NCBI RefSeq assembly: GCF_030246925.1
Contig: NZ_CP126740.1
Span: 1,178,001 to 1,242,000, forward strand
Direction: 5' to 3'
Origin: Microbacterium sp. zg-Y625
Lineage (GTDB): Bacteria > Actinomycetota > Actinomycetes > Actinomycetales > Microbacteriaceae
Length of the DNA stretch: 64,000 bases
Below, piece after piece: positions 8,011 to 17,342 of the stretch. The notes under the pieces were generated by a model. The model saw only the letters and a list, made by a program, of their open reading frames with translations. It had not been told where the DNA came from and ran no database searches. Both the position numbers and the translations under genes were made by a program. The number at the start of each line of letters is the position of its first letter. The first letter of the stretch is position 1.

Positions 8011-9162
8011 ATGAACGTGACCGACGAGCGGCTCGACGAGAACACCGTGAACACCCCCGATCACTCCACCGACGCTCCGGATGCCACGGCGCACGCCGCG
8101 CCGGAGTCCGCAGGCGCCCCGCCGCAGTACGGCGTCGGCCCCTTCTCGGTACGCGAGGTGGCGCTCCTGGGCGTCTGGCTCGTGGCCTTCGTCGTGTCGT
8201 TCTTCTCCCTGTACCGCGACGACGTGGTCGGGCAGATCGGGGGGATCGGGGGGTCGGTGTGGAACTCGGGTCTGGACTGGATCCTCACCATCGGCGTTCC
8301 CACGGTCGCGGTCTTCCTCATCGTGCTGCGCCGGTTCTCGCCCGACGGCATCCGCCGTGTCGGGTCGCTCGGCATCGACCAGTTCGCCTCGGTGGCGTTC
8401 TCGGTGTCGACGGTCGTCTGGCTGGCGGCACTGTGGACCAACATCGCGCGCGGCGTGCAGACCGGTGTGTGGCTGAGCAGCTGGGTCGTGTGGGTCGAGT
8501 TCTTCCTGATGCTCGCGGGTGTGGTGCTCACCGTCTTCGCCCCGCTGCTGCCGACGCTCTCGGAGGACTTCCAGCACCGGCGTGAGGTGACGGCCCACCG
8601 CAACGCGCGGCCGCTGCGACCCGTCGTCGCCCGTCCCGCTCGCGAGCCCCGCCCCGCCCCGGCACCCGCGGCCGCGCAGCCCGCCGATGCCACCTCCGGC
8701 ACCGCCGGAGCCCCTGCAGCCGGCGGCTACGGGACCGACGCGTACGGTGCCGTGGCGTATGGCGCAGCCGACACGGGCGTCGCCGACTCCGGCGCCGCCC
8801 ACACGGCGGTCTACGACACCGACAGCTTCGGTGAGAACCCCGACGTCGAGCGCTCGCTGGACGACCAGCCGCTCGTCGCCGCAGCAGACGAGGCCCCCGC
8901 CGAAGCCGAGGCGGAGCCGGGTTCGAGCGACGTCGTCGTCGAGGAGGCCGTCGTCGTCTCCAGCGGACCGGTGAGCCAGGCGTTCTGGGCACTCGCGCCC
9001 GTCGAGCGGGACGTCGTCGACGCGCAGGGCGCACCGCTTTTCCGCATCGGACCCGACGCGTGGGCGCTCGTCATCGAGGACCGCGGTGAGGTGTACGTCG
9101 TGCGCCACGAAGACGGACGTGTGGGATACCTGCACGACGTCTCGGACGTCACGCGGGGCTGA
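8011..9162 (+). CDS. Unknown four-helix membrane protein with cytoplasmic tail
   Basis: This 383-aa protein is not in a family I can name. Residues 1-48 are acidic and Pro/Ala-rich. Four membrane segments follow (about 52-70, 90-110, 128-148, 160-185). An Ala/Pro/Gly/acidic linker of about 120 residues (200-320) leads to a small conserved-looking C-terminal module of about 60 residues (FWALAPVERDVVD to the end) with alternating strands (ALVIEDRGEVYVVRHEDGR). The module may bind a ligand or partner. It lies between dnaE1 and hisD. ATG 8011 is preceded by CGAAGGG; a GTG at 8017 is an alternative start. Confidence 0.75.
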   Translation: MNVTDERLDENTVNTPDHSTDAPDATAHAAPESAGAPPQYGVGPFSVREVALLGVWLVAFVVSFFSLYRDDVVGQIGGIGGSVWNSGLDWILTIGVPTVAVFLIVLRRFSPDGIRRVGSLGIDQFASVAFSVSTVVWLAALWTNIARGVQTGVWLSSWVVWVEFFLMLAGVVLTVFAPLLPTLSEDFQHRREVTAHRNARPLRPVVARPAREPRPAPAPAAAQPADATSGTAGAPAAGGYGTDAYGAVAYGAADTGVADSGAAHTAVYDTDSFGENPDVERSLDDQPLVAAADEAPAEAEAEPGSSDVVVEEAVVVSSGPVSQAFWALAPVERDVVDAQGAPLFRIGPDAWALVIEDRGEVYVVRHEDGRVGYLHDVSDVTRG

Positions 9163-9200
9163 CCGCCCGCACACGGCACGGCGGGCCCGGGAGCGGCCGG

Positions 9201-9206
9201 TAATCT
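9201..9206 (+). promoter_or_regulatory. -10 TAATCT for hisD (leaderless)
   Basis: TAATCT, six bases (GGAGGG), then ATG 9213. GGAGGG is too close to the ATG to act as a normal ribosome binding site, which favours a leaderless start. Confidence 0.5.
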
Positions 9207-9212
9207 GGAGGG

Positions 9213-10514
9213 ATGCTCCGTACGATCGACCTCCGCGGCCGCACGCTCACCGCGGCCGAGTTGCTGGCATCCGTCCCGCGCGCCCGAGCGGCGCGCGCGG
9301 AGGCGCTCACGACGGCGGCAGAGATCGTCCATGATGTCGCCGCGCGTGGCGAGGCCGCGCTGCGCGAGCAGGCGGAGCGCTTCGACGGCGCATCGGGTCA
9401 CGCCCTGCGGGTGCCGCAGGAGCACGTCGACGAAGCCCTCGCGTCGCTCGATCCGGCGGTGCGCGCCGCGCTCGAAGAAGCCATCCGTCGCGTGCGGGAA
9501 GCCTCCGCCGCGCAGGTGCCACCGCCCTCGGCTGTCGAGCTTTCCCCCGGTGCCCGCGTCGAGCAGCGGTGGCGGCCCGTCCGTCGCGCCGGGGTGTACG
9601 TCCCCGGCGGCAAGGCCGTCTACCCCTCGAGCGTCGTGATGAACGTCGTGCCCGCGCAGGTCGCCGGCGTCGGCGAGGTGGCCCTCGCATCCCCGCCGCA
9701 GCGCGAGCACGGCGGTCGGGTGCACCCGGTGATCCTGGCGGCAGCCGGATTGGTCGGGGTCACCGAGATCTACGCGATGGGCGGCGCCGGCGCGATAGGC
9801 GCGTTCGCGTACGGGGTGCCGGCGATCGGGCTGGAGCCGGTCGACGTCGTCACCGGCCCCGGCAACAACTTCGTCGCGGCCGCCAAGCGCGCCGTCGCGG
9901 GCGTGGTCGGCACCGACTCCGAGGCCGGGGCGACTGAGATCCTCATCGTCGCCGATGACAGCGCCGACGCGGCGCTGGTCGCGATGGACCTCATCAGCCA
10001 GGCCGAGCACGACGAGCAGGCATCCGCCGTGCTGGTGACGCCGTCGCAGGCTCTCGCGACCGCCGTGATCGACGCGGTCACCGAGCGTGCGGCGCGCACC
10101 CGGCACGCGGGACGCATCGCCCAGGCGCTGGCGGGGCCGCAGTCGGCCGTGGTGCTCGTCGACGACATCGCCGCGGCGACGGCGGTCAGCAACGCTTACG
10201 CCCCCGAGCACCTCGAACTGCACCTCGCCGACCCCCGCGTCGACGACTTCGTCAACGCCGGGGCGGTCTTCGTCGGCGCGGCGTCGCCGGTGAGCCTGGG
10301 GGACTACCTCGCCGGAAGCAACCACGTGCTCCCCACCGGCGGTCAGGCCCGCTACGCGGCGGGACTGTCCGCGTCGACGTTCCTCCGTCCACAGCAGATC
10401 ATCGCGTACGACCAGGCCGCTCTCGCGGAGGTCGCCGACGGGATCGTGGCGCTCGCGACGGCCGAGGACCTCCCCGCGCACGGCGAAGCGGTCACCGCCC
10501 GCTTCGGGCGCTAG
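9213..10514 (+). CDS. hisD: Histidinol dehydrogenase
   Basis: This 433-aa zinc enzyme does the last two steps of histidine synthesis, oxidising L-histidinol to L-histidine with two NAD+. Family features are VPGGKAVYPSSVVMN (about 130-145), the GPGNNFVAAAKR signature (about 215-227), the active-site region SQAEHDEQASA (about 267-277), and metal-binding residues in YAPEHLEL near 330 and SNHVLPTGG near 370. Length is normal. It stands apart from the rest of the his operon, which is not in this window; nrdR follows 12 bases later. Confidence 0.97.
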   Translation: MLRTIDLRGRTLTAAELLASVPRARAARAEALTTAAEIVHDVAARGEAALREQAERFDGASGHALRVPQEHVDEALASLDPAVRAALEEAIRRVREASAAQVPPPSAVELSPGARVEQRWRPVRRAGVYVPGGKAVYPSSVVMNVVPAQVAGVGEVALASPPQREHGGRVHPVILAAAGLVGVTEIYAMGGAGAIGAFAYGVPAIGLEPVDVVTGPGNNFVAAAKRAVAGVVGTDSEAGATEILIVADDSADAALVAMDLISQAEHDEQASAVLVTPSQALATAVIDAVTERAARTRHAGRIAQALAGPQSAVVLVDDIAAATAVSNAYAPEHLELHLADPRVDDFVNAGAVFVGAASPVSLGDYLAGSNHVLPTGGQARYAAGLSASTFLRPQQIIAYDQAALAEVADGIVALATAEDLPAHGEAVTARFGR

Positions 10515-10526
10515 TCTGTCGGTGCC

Positions 10527-11003
10527 ATGCACTGCCCCTTCTGCCGCCATCCCGACTCCCGCGTCGTCGACTCCCGCACGAGCGACGACGGCCTGAGCAT
10601 CCGCCGCCGACGCCAGTGTCCCGAGTGCGGCGGACGGTTCTCGACGATCGAGACCGCGAGCCTCAACGTGATCAAGCGCTCCGGCGTCATCGAGCCCTTC
10701 AGCCGCGAGAAAGTCATGTCGGGCGTCCGCAAGGCATGCCAGGGGCGCCCCGTCACCGAGGGCGACCTGGCGATCCTCGCCCAGTCTGTCGAGGAGGCGA
10801 TCCGCCAGACCGGGTCGTCGCAGATCGACACCAACGACATCGGGCTGGCGATTCTCGGGCCCCTGCGCCACCTCGACGAGGTGGCCTACCTGCGCTTCGC
10901 GAGCGTCTATCAGGCGTTCGATTCGCTCGAGGATTTCGAGACCGCCATCGCGCAGCTGCGCGCCGACCACGCGACGGCCCGCGCCGCCGTGCACGCGGAC
11001 TGA
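10527..11003 (+). CDS. nrdR: Transcriptional repressor NrdR
   Basis: This 158-aa protein has an N-terminal zinc ribbon with C3, C6, C31 and C34 (MHCPFC and CPECGG) and an ATP-cone domain (about 46-140). NrdR senses ATP/dATP and represses ribonucleotide reductase genes by binding NrdR boxes. A TAGTCT hexamer lies nine bases before the ATG, overlapping the end of hisD, so it may also be read from its own promoter. The product is normal length. No nrd genes are in this window. Confidence 0.97.
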   Translation: MHCPFCRHPDSRVVDSRTSDDGLSIRRRRQCPECGGRFSTIETASLNVIKRSGVIEPFSREKVMSGVRKACQGRPVTEGDLAILAQSVEEAIRQTGSSQIDTNDIGLAILGPLRHLDEVAYLRFASVYQAFDSLEDFETAIAQLRADHATARAAVHAD

Positions 11004-11027
11004 CCCGCCGGTCTGCAGGTACCGACG

Positions 11028-12056
11028 ATGTATCCCCTTCTCTTCCGAGCCGTCCTCACCCGTCTCGATCCTGAGACCGCGCACCACGCGGCGATGACGG
11101 TGATCCGCGCGCTGGGCGCGAAGCCCGTCGCCCCGCTCGTGCGCCGGTTCACGCGGCCGGCACCGCAGCTGCAGACGCAGGCGCTCGGTCTCACGTTCGA
11201 TTCCCCCTTCGGCGTCGCCGCGGGCTTCGACAAGGACGTCACCGGCGCCGCGGGGCTGTGGGCGCTCGGCTTCGGCCATGTCGAGGTCGGTACACTCACC
11301 GCCATCCCGCAGCAGGGCAACCCCCGGCCGCGCCTGTTCCGCCTGGTGCCCGACCGGGCAGTGGTCAACCGCATGGGGTTCAACAACCACGGCGCCGAGG
11401 CCGCGGCATCCCGCCTGCGCGCCCTCCGCCGCCGCAGCAAGCGGGCGGTGCTCGGCGTCAACATCGGCAAGAGCCGCGTCGTCGACGTGGCGGATGCCAC
11501 CGCCGACTACGTCACCAGCACCCGTCTGCTCGCCCCCCTGGCCGACTACCTCGTCGTGAACGTCTCGTCACCGAACACGCCGGGTCTGCGCGGGCTGCAG
11601 GCCGTCGAGACGCTGCGGCCTCTCCTGGAGGCAGTGCGCGACGCCTCCGGGAACACCCCGCTGCTGGTGAAGATCGCCCCCGACCTGCCCGACGACGAGA
11701 TCCGTGCGATCGCGCGCCTCGCCGTCGACGCGGGTCTTTCCGGCATCATCGCCACGAACACGACCATCTCCCGGGAAGGGCTCGTGAGCGACCCCGCGGT
11801 GGTCGCGGCCGCCGGCGACGGCGGACTGTCCGGTGCTCCGCTGAAGGCGCGTTCGCTCGCCGTGCTGCGGGTGCTGCGTGCAGCGGTGCCCGAGACGTTC
11901 TGCGTCATCTCCGTCGGGGGAGTGGAGACGGCCGGGGACGTGCGCGAACGGCTGGGTGCCGGCGCCGACCTCGTGCAGGGCTACACCGGGTTCCTCTACC
12001 GGGGGCCGCTCTGGGCGCGGCAGATCAACCGCGGGCTCAGAAGAGCCGCGCGCTGA
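11028..12056 (+). CDS. pyrD: Dihydroorotate dehydrogenase (quinone), class 2
   Basis: This 342-aa FMN enzyme oxidises dihydroorotate to orotate and passes electrons to the quinone pool, linking pyrimidine synthesis to respiration. Class 2 features are an N-terminal membrane-associating helix region (residues 1-40), the GVAAGFDKD and NRMGFNNHG motifs, and the VNVSSPNTPGLRGLQ stretch with the catalytic serine (about 182-196). FMN phosphate contacts lie in ISVGGVETAGD and GYTGFLYRGP. It follows nrdR by 24 bases and converges with the DUF3043 gene, with ten bases between stops. Confidence 0.96.
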   Translation: MYPLLFRAVLTRLDPETAHHAAMTVIRALGAKPVAPLVRRFTRPAPQLQTQALGLTFDSPFGVAAGFDKDVTGAAGLWALGFGHVEVGTLTAIPQQGNPRPRLFRLVPDRAVVNRMGFNNHGAEAAASRLRALRRRSKRAVLGVNIGKSRVVDVADATADYVTSTRLLAPLADYLVVNVSSPNTPGLRGLQAVETLRPLLEAVRDASGNTPLLVKIAPDLPDDEIRAIARLAVDAGLSGIIATNTTISREGLVSDPAVVAAAGDGGLSGAPLKARSLAVLRVLRAAVPETFCVISVGGVETAGDVRERLGAGADLVQGYTGFLYRGPLWARQINRGLRRAAR

Positions 12057-12066
12057 CGCGCTGCGG

Positions 12067-12639
12067 TCAGACCTTCGTGCCGCGCTTGACCTGCGGCTTG
12101 GGCAGACGCATGAAGCGCATCTGAATCGTGCGCATTGCGGCGTACCAGCCGAGGCCCTTCTCCATGCGCGTGCCGAAGCGGTCCTTCGCGACCTTCTTCA
12201 CCCGGATCGAGGTGATGATCATGTCGCCGATCACGAAGAGGATGAAGATCCACAGGCCGATGAACGAGTAGTACGTGATGGCCGGGATCGGGATGAAGGT
12301 CAGCACGATCACGAGCAGCATCATCGGCATGACGGCCTCGCCGAGGTGCCATCCGGCGTCGACGAAGTCGCGGGCGAACTTACGCTGCGGGCCCTTGTCG
12401 CGCGCCGGCAGGTAGCGGTCCTCGCCGTTGGCCATGCCGATGCGGGCCTTCTCGCGCGCGGCGGCGAGCTCCGCCTTCGCGCGGGCGCGGGCCTCCTTGG
12501 TGTCGGCCACCAGCGGGCGCTTGCGGGCTGCCTCGCGCTCGGCACGGGAGGGCGTCGGCCGGCCCTTGCCCGGTCCCACCTGCTCGGCGGGCGTCGTCGT
12601 CGACGTTTCCTTCGGCGCGGAAGCGGGGGTGTTGGCCAC
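12067..12639 (-). CDS. DUF3043 domain membrane protein
   Basis: This 190-aa protein has a basic N-terminal region of about 90 residues rich in Lys/Arg/Ala (likely helical), the conserved NGEDRYLPARDKGPQR segment, two adjacent membrane segments (about 113-128 and 133-150), and a basic C-terminal tail. DUF3043 is an actinobacterial family of unknown function. I chose GTG 12639 because GAGGATCCCC before it gives a ribosome binding site and the sequence upstream looks non-coding. It is divergent from the dipeptidase gene, with 49 bases between starts. Confidence 0.85.
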   Translation of the reverse strand: MANTPASAPKETSTTTPAEQVGPGKGRPTPSRAEREAARKRPLVADTKEARARAKAELAAAREKARIGMANGEDRYLPARDKGPQRKFARDFVDAGWHLGEAVMPMMLLVIVLTFIPIPAITYYSFIGLWIFILFVIGDMIITSIRVKKVAKDRFGTRMEKGLGWYAAMRTIQMRFMRLPKPQVKRGTKV

Positions 12640-12675
12640 GGGGGATCCTCTGGATAGCGGGAATCGGGTTCGATC

Positions 12676-12681
12676 TAAGAT
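12676..12681 (+). promoter_or_regulatory. -10 TAAGAT for the M20 dipeptidase (leaderless)
   Basis: TAAGAT, seven bases, then ATG 12689, with no ribosome binding site. Confidence 0.5.
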
Positions 12682-12688
12682 TACCCGC

Positions 12689-14083
12689 ATGACTTCCGAC
12701 CTGTCCCGCCCCGAGGCGGTGCGCGCCGCGGCCGCCGCCGCCGTGCCCGCCGCCCTTGCCGACCTGGGCGCGCTGGTGCGCATCCCCTCCATCGCCTTCC
12801 CCGGTTTCGACCCCGCCGAGGTGCGTCGGAGCGCAGAGGCCGTGAAGCAGCTCGCCGAGGGGCTCGGCATCTTCGAGCGGGTGGAGGTGCGCGATGCGGC
12901 GATCCCCGGCACCGAAGAGCGCGGGATGCCGGCAGTGCTCGCGACCCGCGCTGCGCGCAACGGCCGCCCGACGATCCTGCTCTATGCCCACCACGACGTG
13001 CAGCCGGTCGGCGACGACGCACTGTGGGAGTCGCCGCCCTTCGAGCCCACGGTTCGAGACGGCCGCCTCTACGCTCGCGGCGCGGCCGACGACAAGGCCG
13101 GTGTGATGGCGCACATCGGCGCCCTCCGCGCGCTCACCGAGGCCCTCGGCCCCGATTTCGATCTCGGCGTCGCCCTGTTCATCGAGGGGGAGGAGGAGGC
13201 CGGCTCACGCTCCTTCGCAGCCTTCCTCGAAGAGAACGCAGATGCGCTGCGTGCCGACGTGATCGTCGTGGCGGACTCCGGCAACTGGGATTCGCGCACG
13301 CCGGCGGTCACCGTGTCGCTCCGCGGCAACGCGCGCTTCACGCTCACCGTCCGCACGCTCGAGCACGCCTCCCATTCCGGGATGTTCGGGGGCGCGGTGC
13401 CGGACGCCATGATGGCCACGGTCCGGCTGCTGTCCACCCTGTGGGATGCCGACGGGAGTGTCGCCGTCGCCGGTATGACCCACCGAGAGGCCCCGACCCC
13501 GGAGTACAGCGAGCAGACGCTCCGCGACGAGGCCGGGCTGCCCGACGGGGTGTCCGCCATCGGAGACGGCACCATCCTGAGCCGCATCTGGAACAAGCCG
13601 TCCGTGACGGTGACCGGTATCGATGCCCCCAGCGTCGCGAACGCGTCGAACACGCTCAGCCCGGAGGTGTCCGTCGTCATCAGCGCCCGCGTGGCGCCCG
13701 GTCAGTCCGCGCAGCAGGCGTACGGGGCGCTGGAGGCCCACCTGCGGGCGAACGCGCCCTTCGGGGCAGAGCTCACCTTCTCGGATGTGGACTTCGGTGA
13801 CGGCTTCCTCGTCGACACCGCGGGGTGGGCCGTCGAAGATGCGCGCGCCGCGCTCGAGACCGGATACGGGGTGGCCCCCGTCGACATCGGGGTGGGCGGG
13901 TCGATCCCGTTCATCGCGGACCTGGTGCGTGTGTTCCCCGAGGCGCAGATCCTCGTCACCGGGGTGGAAGACCCGCACGCGCGTGCGCACAGCCCGAACG
14001 AGTCGCTGCACCTGGACACGTTCCGCAATGCGCTGGTCTCCGAGGCGCTCCTGCTGGAGCGGCTGGACGCCAAGAGCCTCTGA
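12689..14083 (+). CDS. M20 family dipeptidase / metallopeptidase
   Basis: This 464-aa di-zinc exopeptidase probably cleaves dipeptides in the cytosol. M20 motifs are LLYAHHDVQPVG (first metal His, about 93-104), GAADDKAG (bridging Asp, about 131-138), EGEEEAGS (catalytic base Glu and metal Glu, about 167-174), and the C-terminal metal His in DPHARAHSPNES. A dimerisation/lid domain lies at about 205-325 and contains HASHSGMFGG. There is no signal peptide. It is related to carnosinase-like M20A/DapE-like dipeptidases; the substrate is not fixed by sequence alone. Confidence 0.92.
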   Translation: MTSDLSRPEAVRAAAAAAVPAALADLGALVRIPSIAFPGFDPAEVRRSAEAVKQLAEGLGIFERVEVRDAAIPGTEERGMPAVLATRAARNGRPTILLYAHHDVQPVGDDALWESPPFEPTVRDGRLYARGAADDKAGVMAHIGALRALTEALGPDFDLGVALFIEGEEEAGSRSFAAFLEENADALRADVIVVADSGNWDSRTPAVTVSLRGNARFTLTVRTLEHASHSGMFGGAVPDAMMATVRLLSTLWDADGSVAVAGMTHREAPTPEYSEQTLRDEAGLPDGVSAIGDGTILSRIWNKPSVTVTGIDAPSVANASNTLSPEVSVVISARVAPGQSAQQAYGALEAHLRANAPFGAELTFSDVDFGDGFLVDTAGWAVEDARAALETGYGVAPVDIGVGGSIPFIADLVRVFPEAQILVTGVEDPHARAHSPNESLHLDTFRNALVSEALLLERLDAKSL

Positions 14084-14160
14084 TCGGGCCGGCTTCCCAG
14101 GGACGCGCGTAGAATCGTGGCATCCAGCCGCTCCTGGCGGCCCGACCCAGGGGAGACCCC

Positions 14161-14526
14161 ATGACCGACACCGCACAGCCTGTCGCCGAGGTCGTCCGCG
14201 ACCACGGCGTCTCGCTCACCGACGCCGCCGCCGCCAAGGTCAAGAGCCTGCTCGACCAGGAGGGCCGCGACGACCTGCGCCTGCGCGTGGCCGTGCAGCC
14301 GGGCGGCTGCTCGGGCCTGATCTACCAGCTCTACTTCGACGAGCGCTACCTCGACGGCGACAAGACCGTCGACTTCGACGGGGTCGAGGTGATCGTCGAC
14401 GACATGAGCGTGCCGTACCTCGACGGCGCCACGATCGACTTCAAGGACACCATCTCGGAGCAGGGGTTCACCATCGACAACCCCAACGCGGCAGGCAGCT
14501 GCGCGTGCGGCGACAGCTTCCACTGA
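14161..14526 (+). CDS. erpA: Iron-sulfur cluster insertion protein (ErpA/HesB type)
   Basis: This 121-aa A-type carrier delivers Fe-S clusters to target proteins. The three cluster-binding cysteines are present: C50 in QPGGCSG and C114/C116 in the C-terminal SCACGDSF. In actinobacteria erpA commonly lies just before the cytochrome c oxidase genes, as here. The Rieske protein QcrA encoded nearby is a plausible client, but this is inference. ATG 14161 follows GGGGAGACCCC. Confidence 0.95.
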   Translation: MTDTAQPVAEVVRDHGVSLTDAAAAKVKSLLDQEGRDDLRLRVAVQPGGCSGLIYQLYFDERYLDGDKTVDFDGVEVIVDDMSVPYLDGATIDFKDTISEQGFTIDNPNAAGSCACGDSFH

Positions 14527-14532
14527 TCTGAA

Positions 14533-14594
14533 GGTTTCCCGGCCTTTCGTCCGGCGGTTCCGGCGCTGATCAGCGCGGGAAAACCGCCGGACGA
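14533..14594 (+). terminator. Complex hairpin between erpA and ctaC
   Basis: TCGTCCGGCGGTT (14547-14559) pairs perfectly with AACCGCCGGACGA (14582-14594). The loop holds a 14-base palindrome, GCGCTGATCAGCGC (14563-14576). A second pairing, GGTTTCCCG near 14534-14542 with CGGGAAAACC near 14576-14585, competes for part of the same right arm. It is probably the erpA terminator. Confidence 0.7.
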
Positions 14595-14643
14595 CGCGTT
14601 TGCGGACCTGGATGGTTGGCCTGAATCCGGTGTGACGTTGCCC

Positions 14644-14649
14644 TAGACT
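14644..14649 (+). promoter_or_regulatory. Putative -10 TAGACT for ctaC
   Basis: TAGACT lies 34 bases before the ctaC GTG, giving a leader of roughly 27 bases that contains GGAAAGG as ribosome binding site. No clear -35 is seen. Confidence 0.45.
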
Positions 14650-14683
14650 TAGCTGGTCATACCCGCGTCCGGAAAGGTGCACC

Positions 14684-15580
14684 GTGCGATCAAAACGCCG
14701 CCTACGCTGGGCCGCCATCCCGTTGGGAGCAGCCACTGCAGTCACGCTGGCTGCGTGCTCCCCGACGGAGCTGAACGGCTATCTCCCCGGCTTCGAGGAG
14801 GGCGGCGCTCCGGCGACCGACCGGGTCGAAATGGTCTCCGGGCTGTGGACCACCTCGTGGATCGTGCTCCTTGTGGTCGGCATCGTCACCTGGGGTCTCA
14901 TGGGGTGGGCCGCCATCGCTTATCGCCGCCGTCGCGGCCAGACGGGCCTGCCCGTGCAGATGCGGTACAACATGCCCATCGAGATCCTGTACACGGTCAT
15001 CCCGCTGATCCTCGTCGTCGGGTTCTTCGCCTTCACGGCCCGTGACCAGTCGATCCTCGAGACGCAGTACGACGACCCCGACGTCTCGATCACCGCGATC
15101 GGCAAGCAGTGGTCGTGGGACTTCCAGTACAACCCCGAGAACGGCGACGCCGACGACGCCGTCTGGACGATGGGCGTGCAGGCCGAAGCCAACGAGAAGG
15201 GCGACATCGACCAGGCCGCGCTTCCGACGCTGTACCTGCCGGTCGACCAGACCGTGAAGATCCACCTGCAGTCGCGCGACGTCATCCACTCGTTCTGGAT
15301 CATCGACTTCCTTTACAAGAAGGACATGTACATCGGCAAGGACAACTACTGGTCCTTCACGCCGACCCGTGAAGGCACCTATGCCGGCAAGTGCGCCGAG
15401 CTCTGCGGCGAGTACCACTCGATGATGCTCTTCAACGTCGAGGTCGTCAGCGAGGACGAGTACGAGGAGTACCTCGAGACGCTGCGCGACGCCGGCCAGA
15501 CCGGTGACATCAACGACGCCTACGATCGCCTGCAGAACCTGCCGGGCAACAAGGCCGGCGAGGCCGAGGGAGACCACTGA
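14684..15580 (+). CDS. ctaC: Cytochrome c oxidase subunit II
   Basis: This 298-aa subunit of the aa3 oxidase carries the dinuclear CuA centre that receives electrons from cytochrome cc. The N-terminus is a lipoprotein signal with lipobox LAAC (Cys about 25). Two transmembrane helices follow (about 62-85 and 103-122). The cupredoxin domain ends with the CuA ligands in [12 protein letters not shown] and an upstream His in DVIHSFWI. The start is GTG 14684. It is the first gene of the ctaC-ctaD-ctaF run; ctaD starts two bases after its stop. Confidence 0.96.
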   Translation: MRSKRRLRWAAIPLGAATAVTLAACSPTELNGYLPGFEEGGAPATDRVEMVSGLWTTSWIVLLVVGIVTWGLMGWAAIAYRRRRGQTGLPVQMRYNMPIEILYTVIPLILVVGFFAFTARDQSILETQYDDPDVSITAIGKQWSWDFQYNPENGDADDAVWTMGVQAEANEKGDIDQAALPTLYLPVDQTVKIHLQSRDVIHSFWIIDFLYKKDMYIGKDNYWSFTPTREGTYAGKCAELCGEYHSMMLFNVEVVSEDEYEEYLETLRDAGQTGDINDAYDRLQNLPGNKAGEAEGDH

Positions 15581-15581
15581 G

Positions 15582-17339
15582 ATGGCGACGACACTCGAGG
15601 GCACGGGACAGGCCCGACCCACCACCCTTCCCCCGCGTCAGGCGGCTCTGCTGAGCTCGTCGCGCGTGGAGCAGAAGGGCAACCTGATCGTCAAGTGGAT
15701 CACCTCCACTGACCACAAGACCATCGGGTACATGTACCTGATCTCGTCGGTGCTGTTCTTCCTGCTCGGCGGCGTCATGGCGCTGATCATCCGCGCGGAG
15801 CTGTTCGAGCCCGGCATGCAGGTCGTGCCGACGATGGAGCAGTACAACCAGCTGTTCACGATGCACGGCACGATCATGCTGCTGATGTTCGCGACGCCGC
15901 TGTTCGCGGGCTTCGCGAATGCGATCCTGCCGCTGCAGATCGGCGCCCCGGACGTGGCGTTCCCGCGCCTGAACGCCTTCGCGTTCTGGCTCTTCCTCTT
16001 CGGCTCGCTCATCGCGATCTCGGGCTTCCTCACCCCGCAGGGTGCGGCATCGTTCGGCTGGTTCGCCTACCAGCCCCTCGCCAACGCGAGCTTCACCCCC
16101 GGCGCCGGCGGCAACCTGTGGATGCTGGGCCTGGGCATGAGCGGCTTCGGCACGATCCTCGGTGCGGTGAACTTCATCACCACCATCGTCACGATGCGCG
16201 CCCCGGGTATGACGATGTGGCGCATGCCGATCTTCACCTGGAACACGCTCATCACGAGCATCCTGATCCTCATGGCGTTCCCGGTGCTGGCGGCAGCCAT
16301 CCTGTCGGCGGCGTCGGACCGTGTGCTCGGGTCGCACATCTTCGATCCGCAGAACGGTGGGGTGCTGCTGTGGCAGCACTTGTTCTGGTTCTTCGGTCAC
16401 CCCGAGGTGTACATCATCGCGCTGCCGTTCTTCGGCATCGTGTCGGAGATCTTCCCGGTGTTCAGCCGCAAGCCGATCTTCGGGTACAAGACCCTGGTGT
16501 ACGCCACGATCGCGATCGCCGCGCTGTCGGTGGCGGTGTGGGCGCACCACATGTATGTCACCGGTGCGGTGCTGCTGCCGTTCTTCGCGTTGATGACGAT
16601 GCTGATCGCGGTGCCGACAGGGGTGAAGATCTTCAACTGGATCGGCACCATGTGGCGAGGGTCATTGACGTTCGAGACGCCGATGGTGTTCGCTCTGGGG
16701 TTCCTGGTGTCGTTCGTCTTCGGTGGTCTGACCGGTGTGATCCTGGCGTCGCCGCCGCTGGACTTCCACCTCTCTGACTCGTACTTCGTGGTCGCGCACT
16801 TCCACTACGTGGTGTTCGGCACAGTCGTGTTCGCGATGTTCGCCGGGTTCTACTTCTGGTGGCCGAAGTGGACCGGCCGCATGCTCAACGAGCGCCTGGG
16901 CTACGTGCACTTCTGGATGCTGTTCGTCGGCTTCCACCTCACCTTCCTCGTGCAGCACTGGCTGGGTGTCGACGGCATGGTGCGTCGCTACGCCGACTAC
17001 TCCGCTGCGGACGGCTGGACCTGGGAGAACCAGATCTCCACGGTGGGTGCGATGATCCTCGGTGCTTCGATGATCCCGTTCCTGTTCAACGTGTGGATCA
17101 CCGCGCGCAAGGCGCCGAAGGTGACGGTCAACGACCCGTGGGGTTACGGTGGTTCGCTGGAGTGGGCCACGAGCTGCCCGCCGCCGCGCCACAACTTCAC
17201 CTCGATCCCGCGCATCCGCAGCGAGCGCCCGGCGTTCGACGTCAACCACCCCGAGGCGGCCGTGCCGGTCGGCGTGGGACCTGCCAAGGACGCGCCCGAT
17301 GCTCCGGTTGTCGATGTCTCCGAGGGAGAGGTCAAGTAA
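15582..17339 (+). CDS. ctaD: Cytochrome c oxidase subunit I
   Basis: This 585-aa, 12-helix catalytic subunit holds haem a, haem a3 and CuB and pumps protons. Recognisable parts are the helix II haem ligand region [25 protein letters not shown] with the CuB His and its cross-linked Tyr, the K/D-channel segments, and [16 protein letters not shown] with the haem-ligand His. The ATG at 15582 is the natural start; the frame is open upstream but overlaps ctaC. It is part of the respiratory supercomplex with QcrCAB encoded on the opposite strand downstream. Confidence 0.97.
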   Translation: MATTLEGTGQARPTTLPPRQAALLSSSRVEQKGNLIVKWITSTDHKTIGYMYLISSVLFFLLGGVMALIIRAELFEPGMQVVPTMEQYNQLFTMHGTIMLLMFATPLFAGFANAILPLQIGAPDVAFPRLNAFAFWLFLFGSLIAISGFLTPQGAASFGWFAYQPLANASFTPGAGGNLWMLGLGMSGFGTILGAVNFITTIVTMRAPGMTMWRMPIFTWNTLITSILILMAFPVLAAAILSAASDRVLGSHIFDPQNGGVLLWQHLFWFFGHPEVYIIALPFFGIVSEIFPVFSRKPIFGYKTLVYATIAIAALSVAVWAHHMYVTGAVLLPFFALMTMLIAVPTGVKIFNWIGTMWRGSLTFETPMVFALGFLVSFVFGGLTGVILASPPLDFHLSDSYFVVAHFHYVVFGTVVFAMFAGFYFWWPKWTGRMLNERLGYVHFWMLFVGFHLTFLVQHWLGVDGMVRRYADYSAADGWTWENQISTVGAMILGASMIPFLFNVWITARKAPKVTVNDPWGYGGSLEWATSCPPPRHNFTSIPRIRSERPAFDVNHPEAAVPVGVGPAKDAPDAPVVDVSEGEVK

Positions 17340-17342
17340 GCG

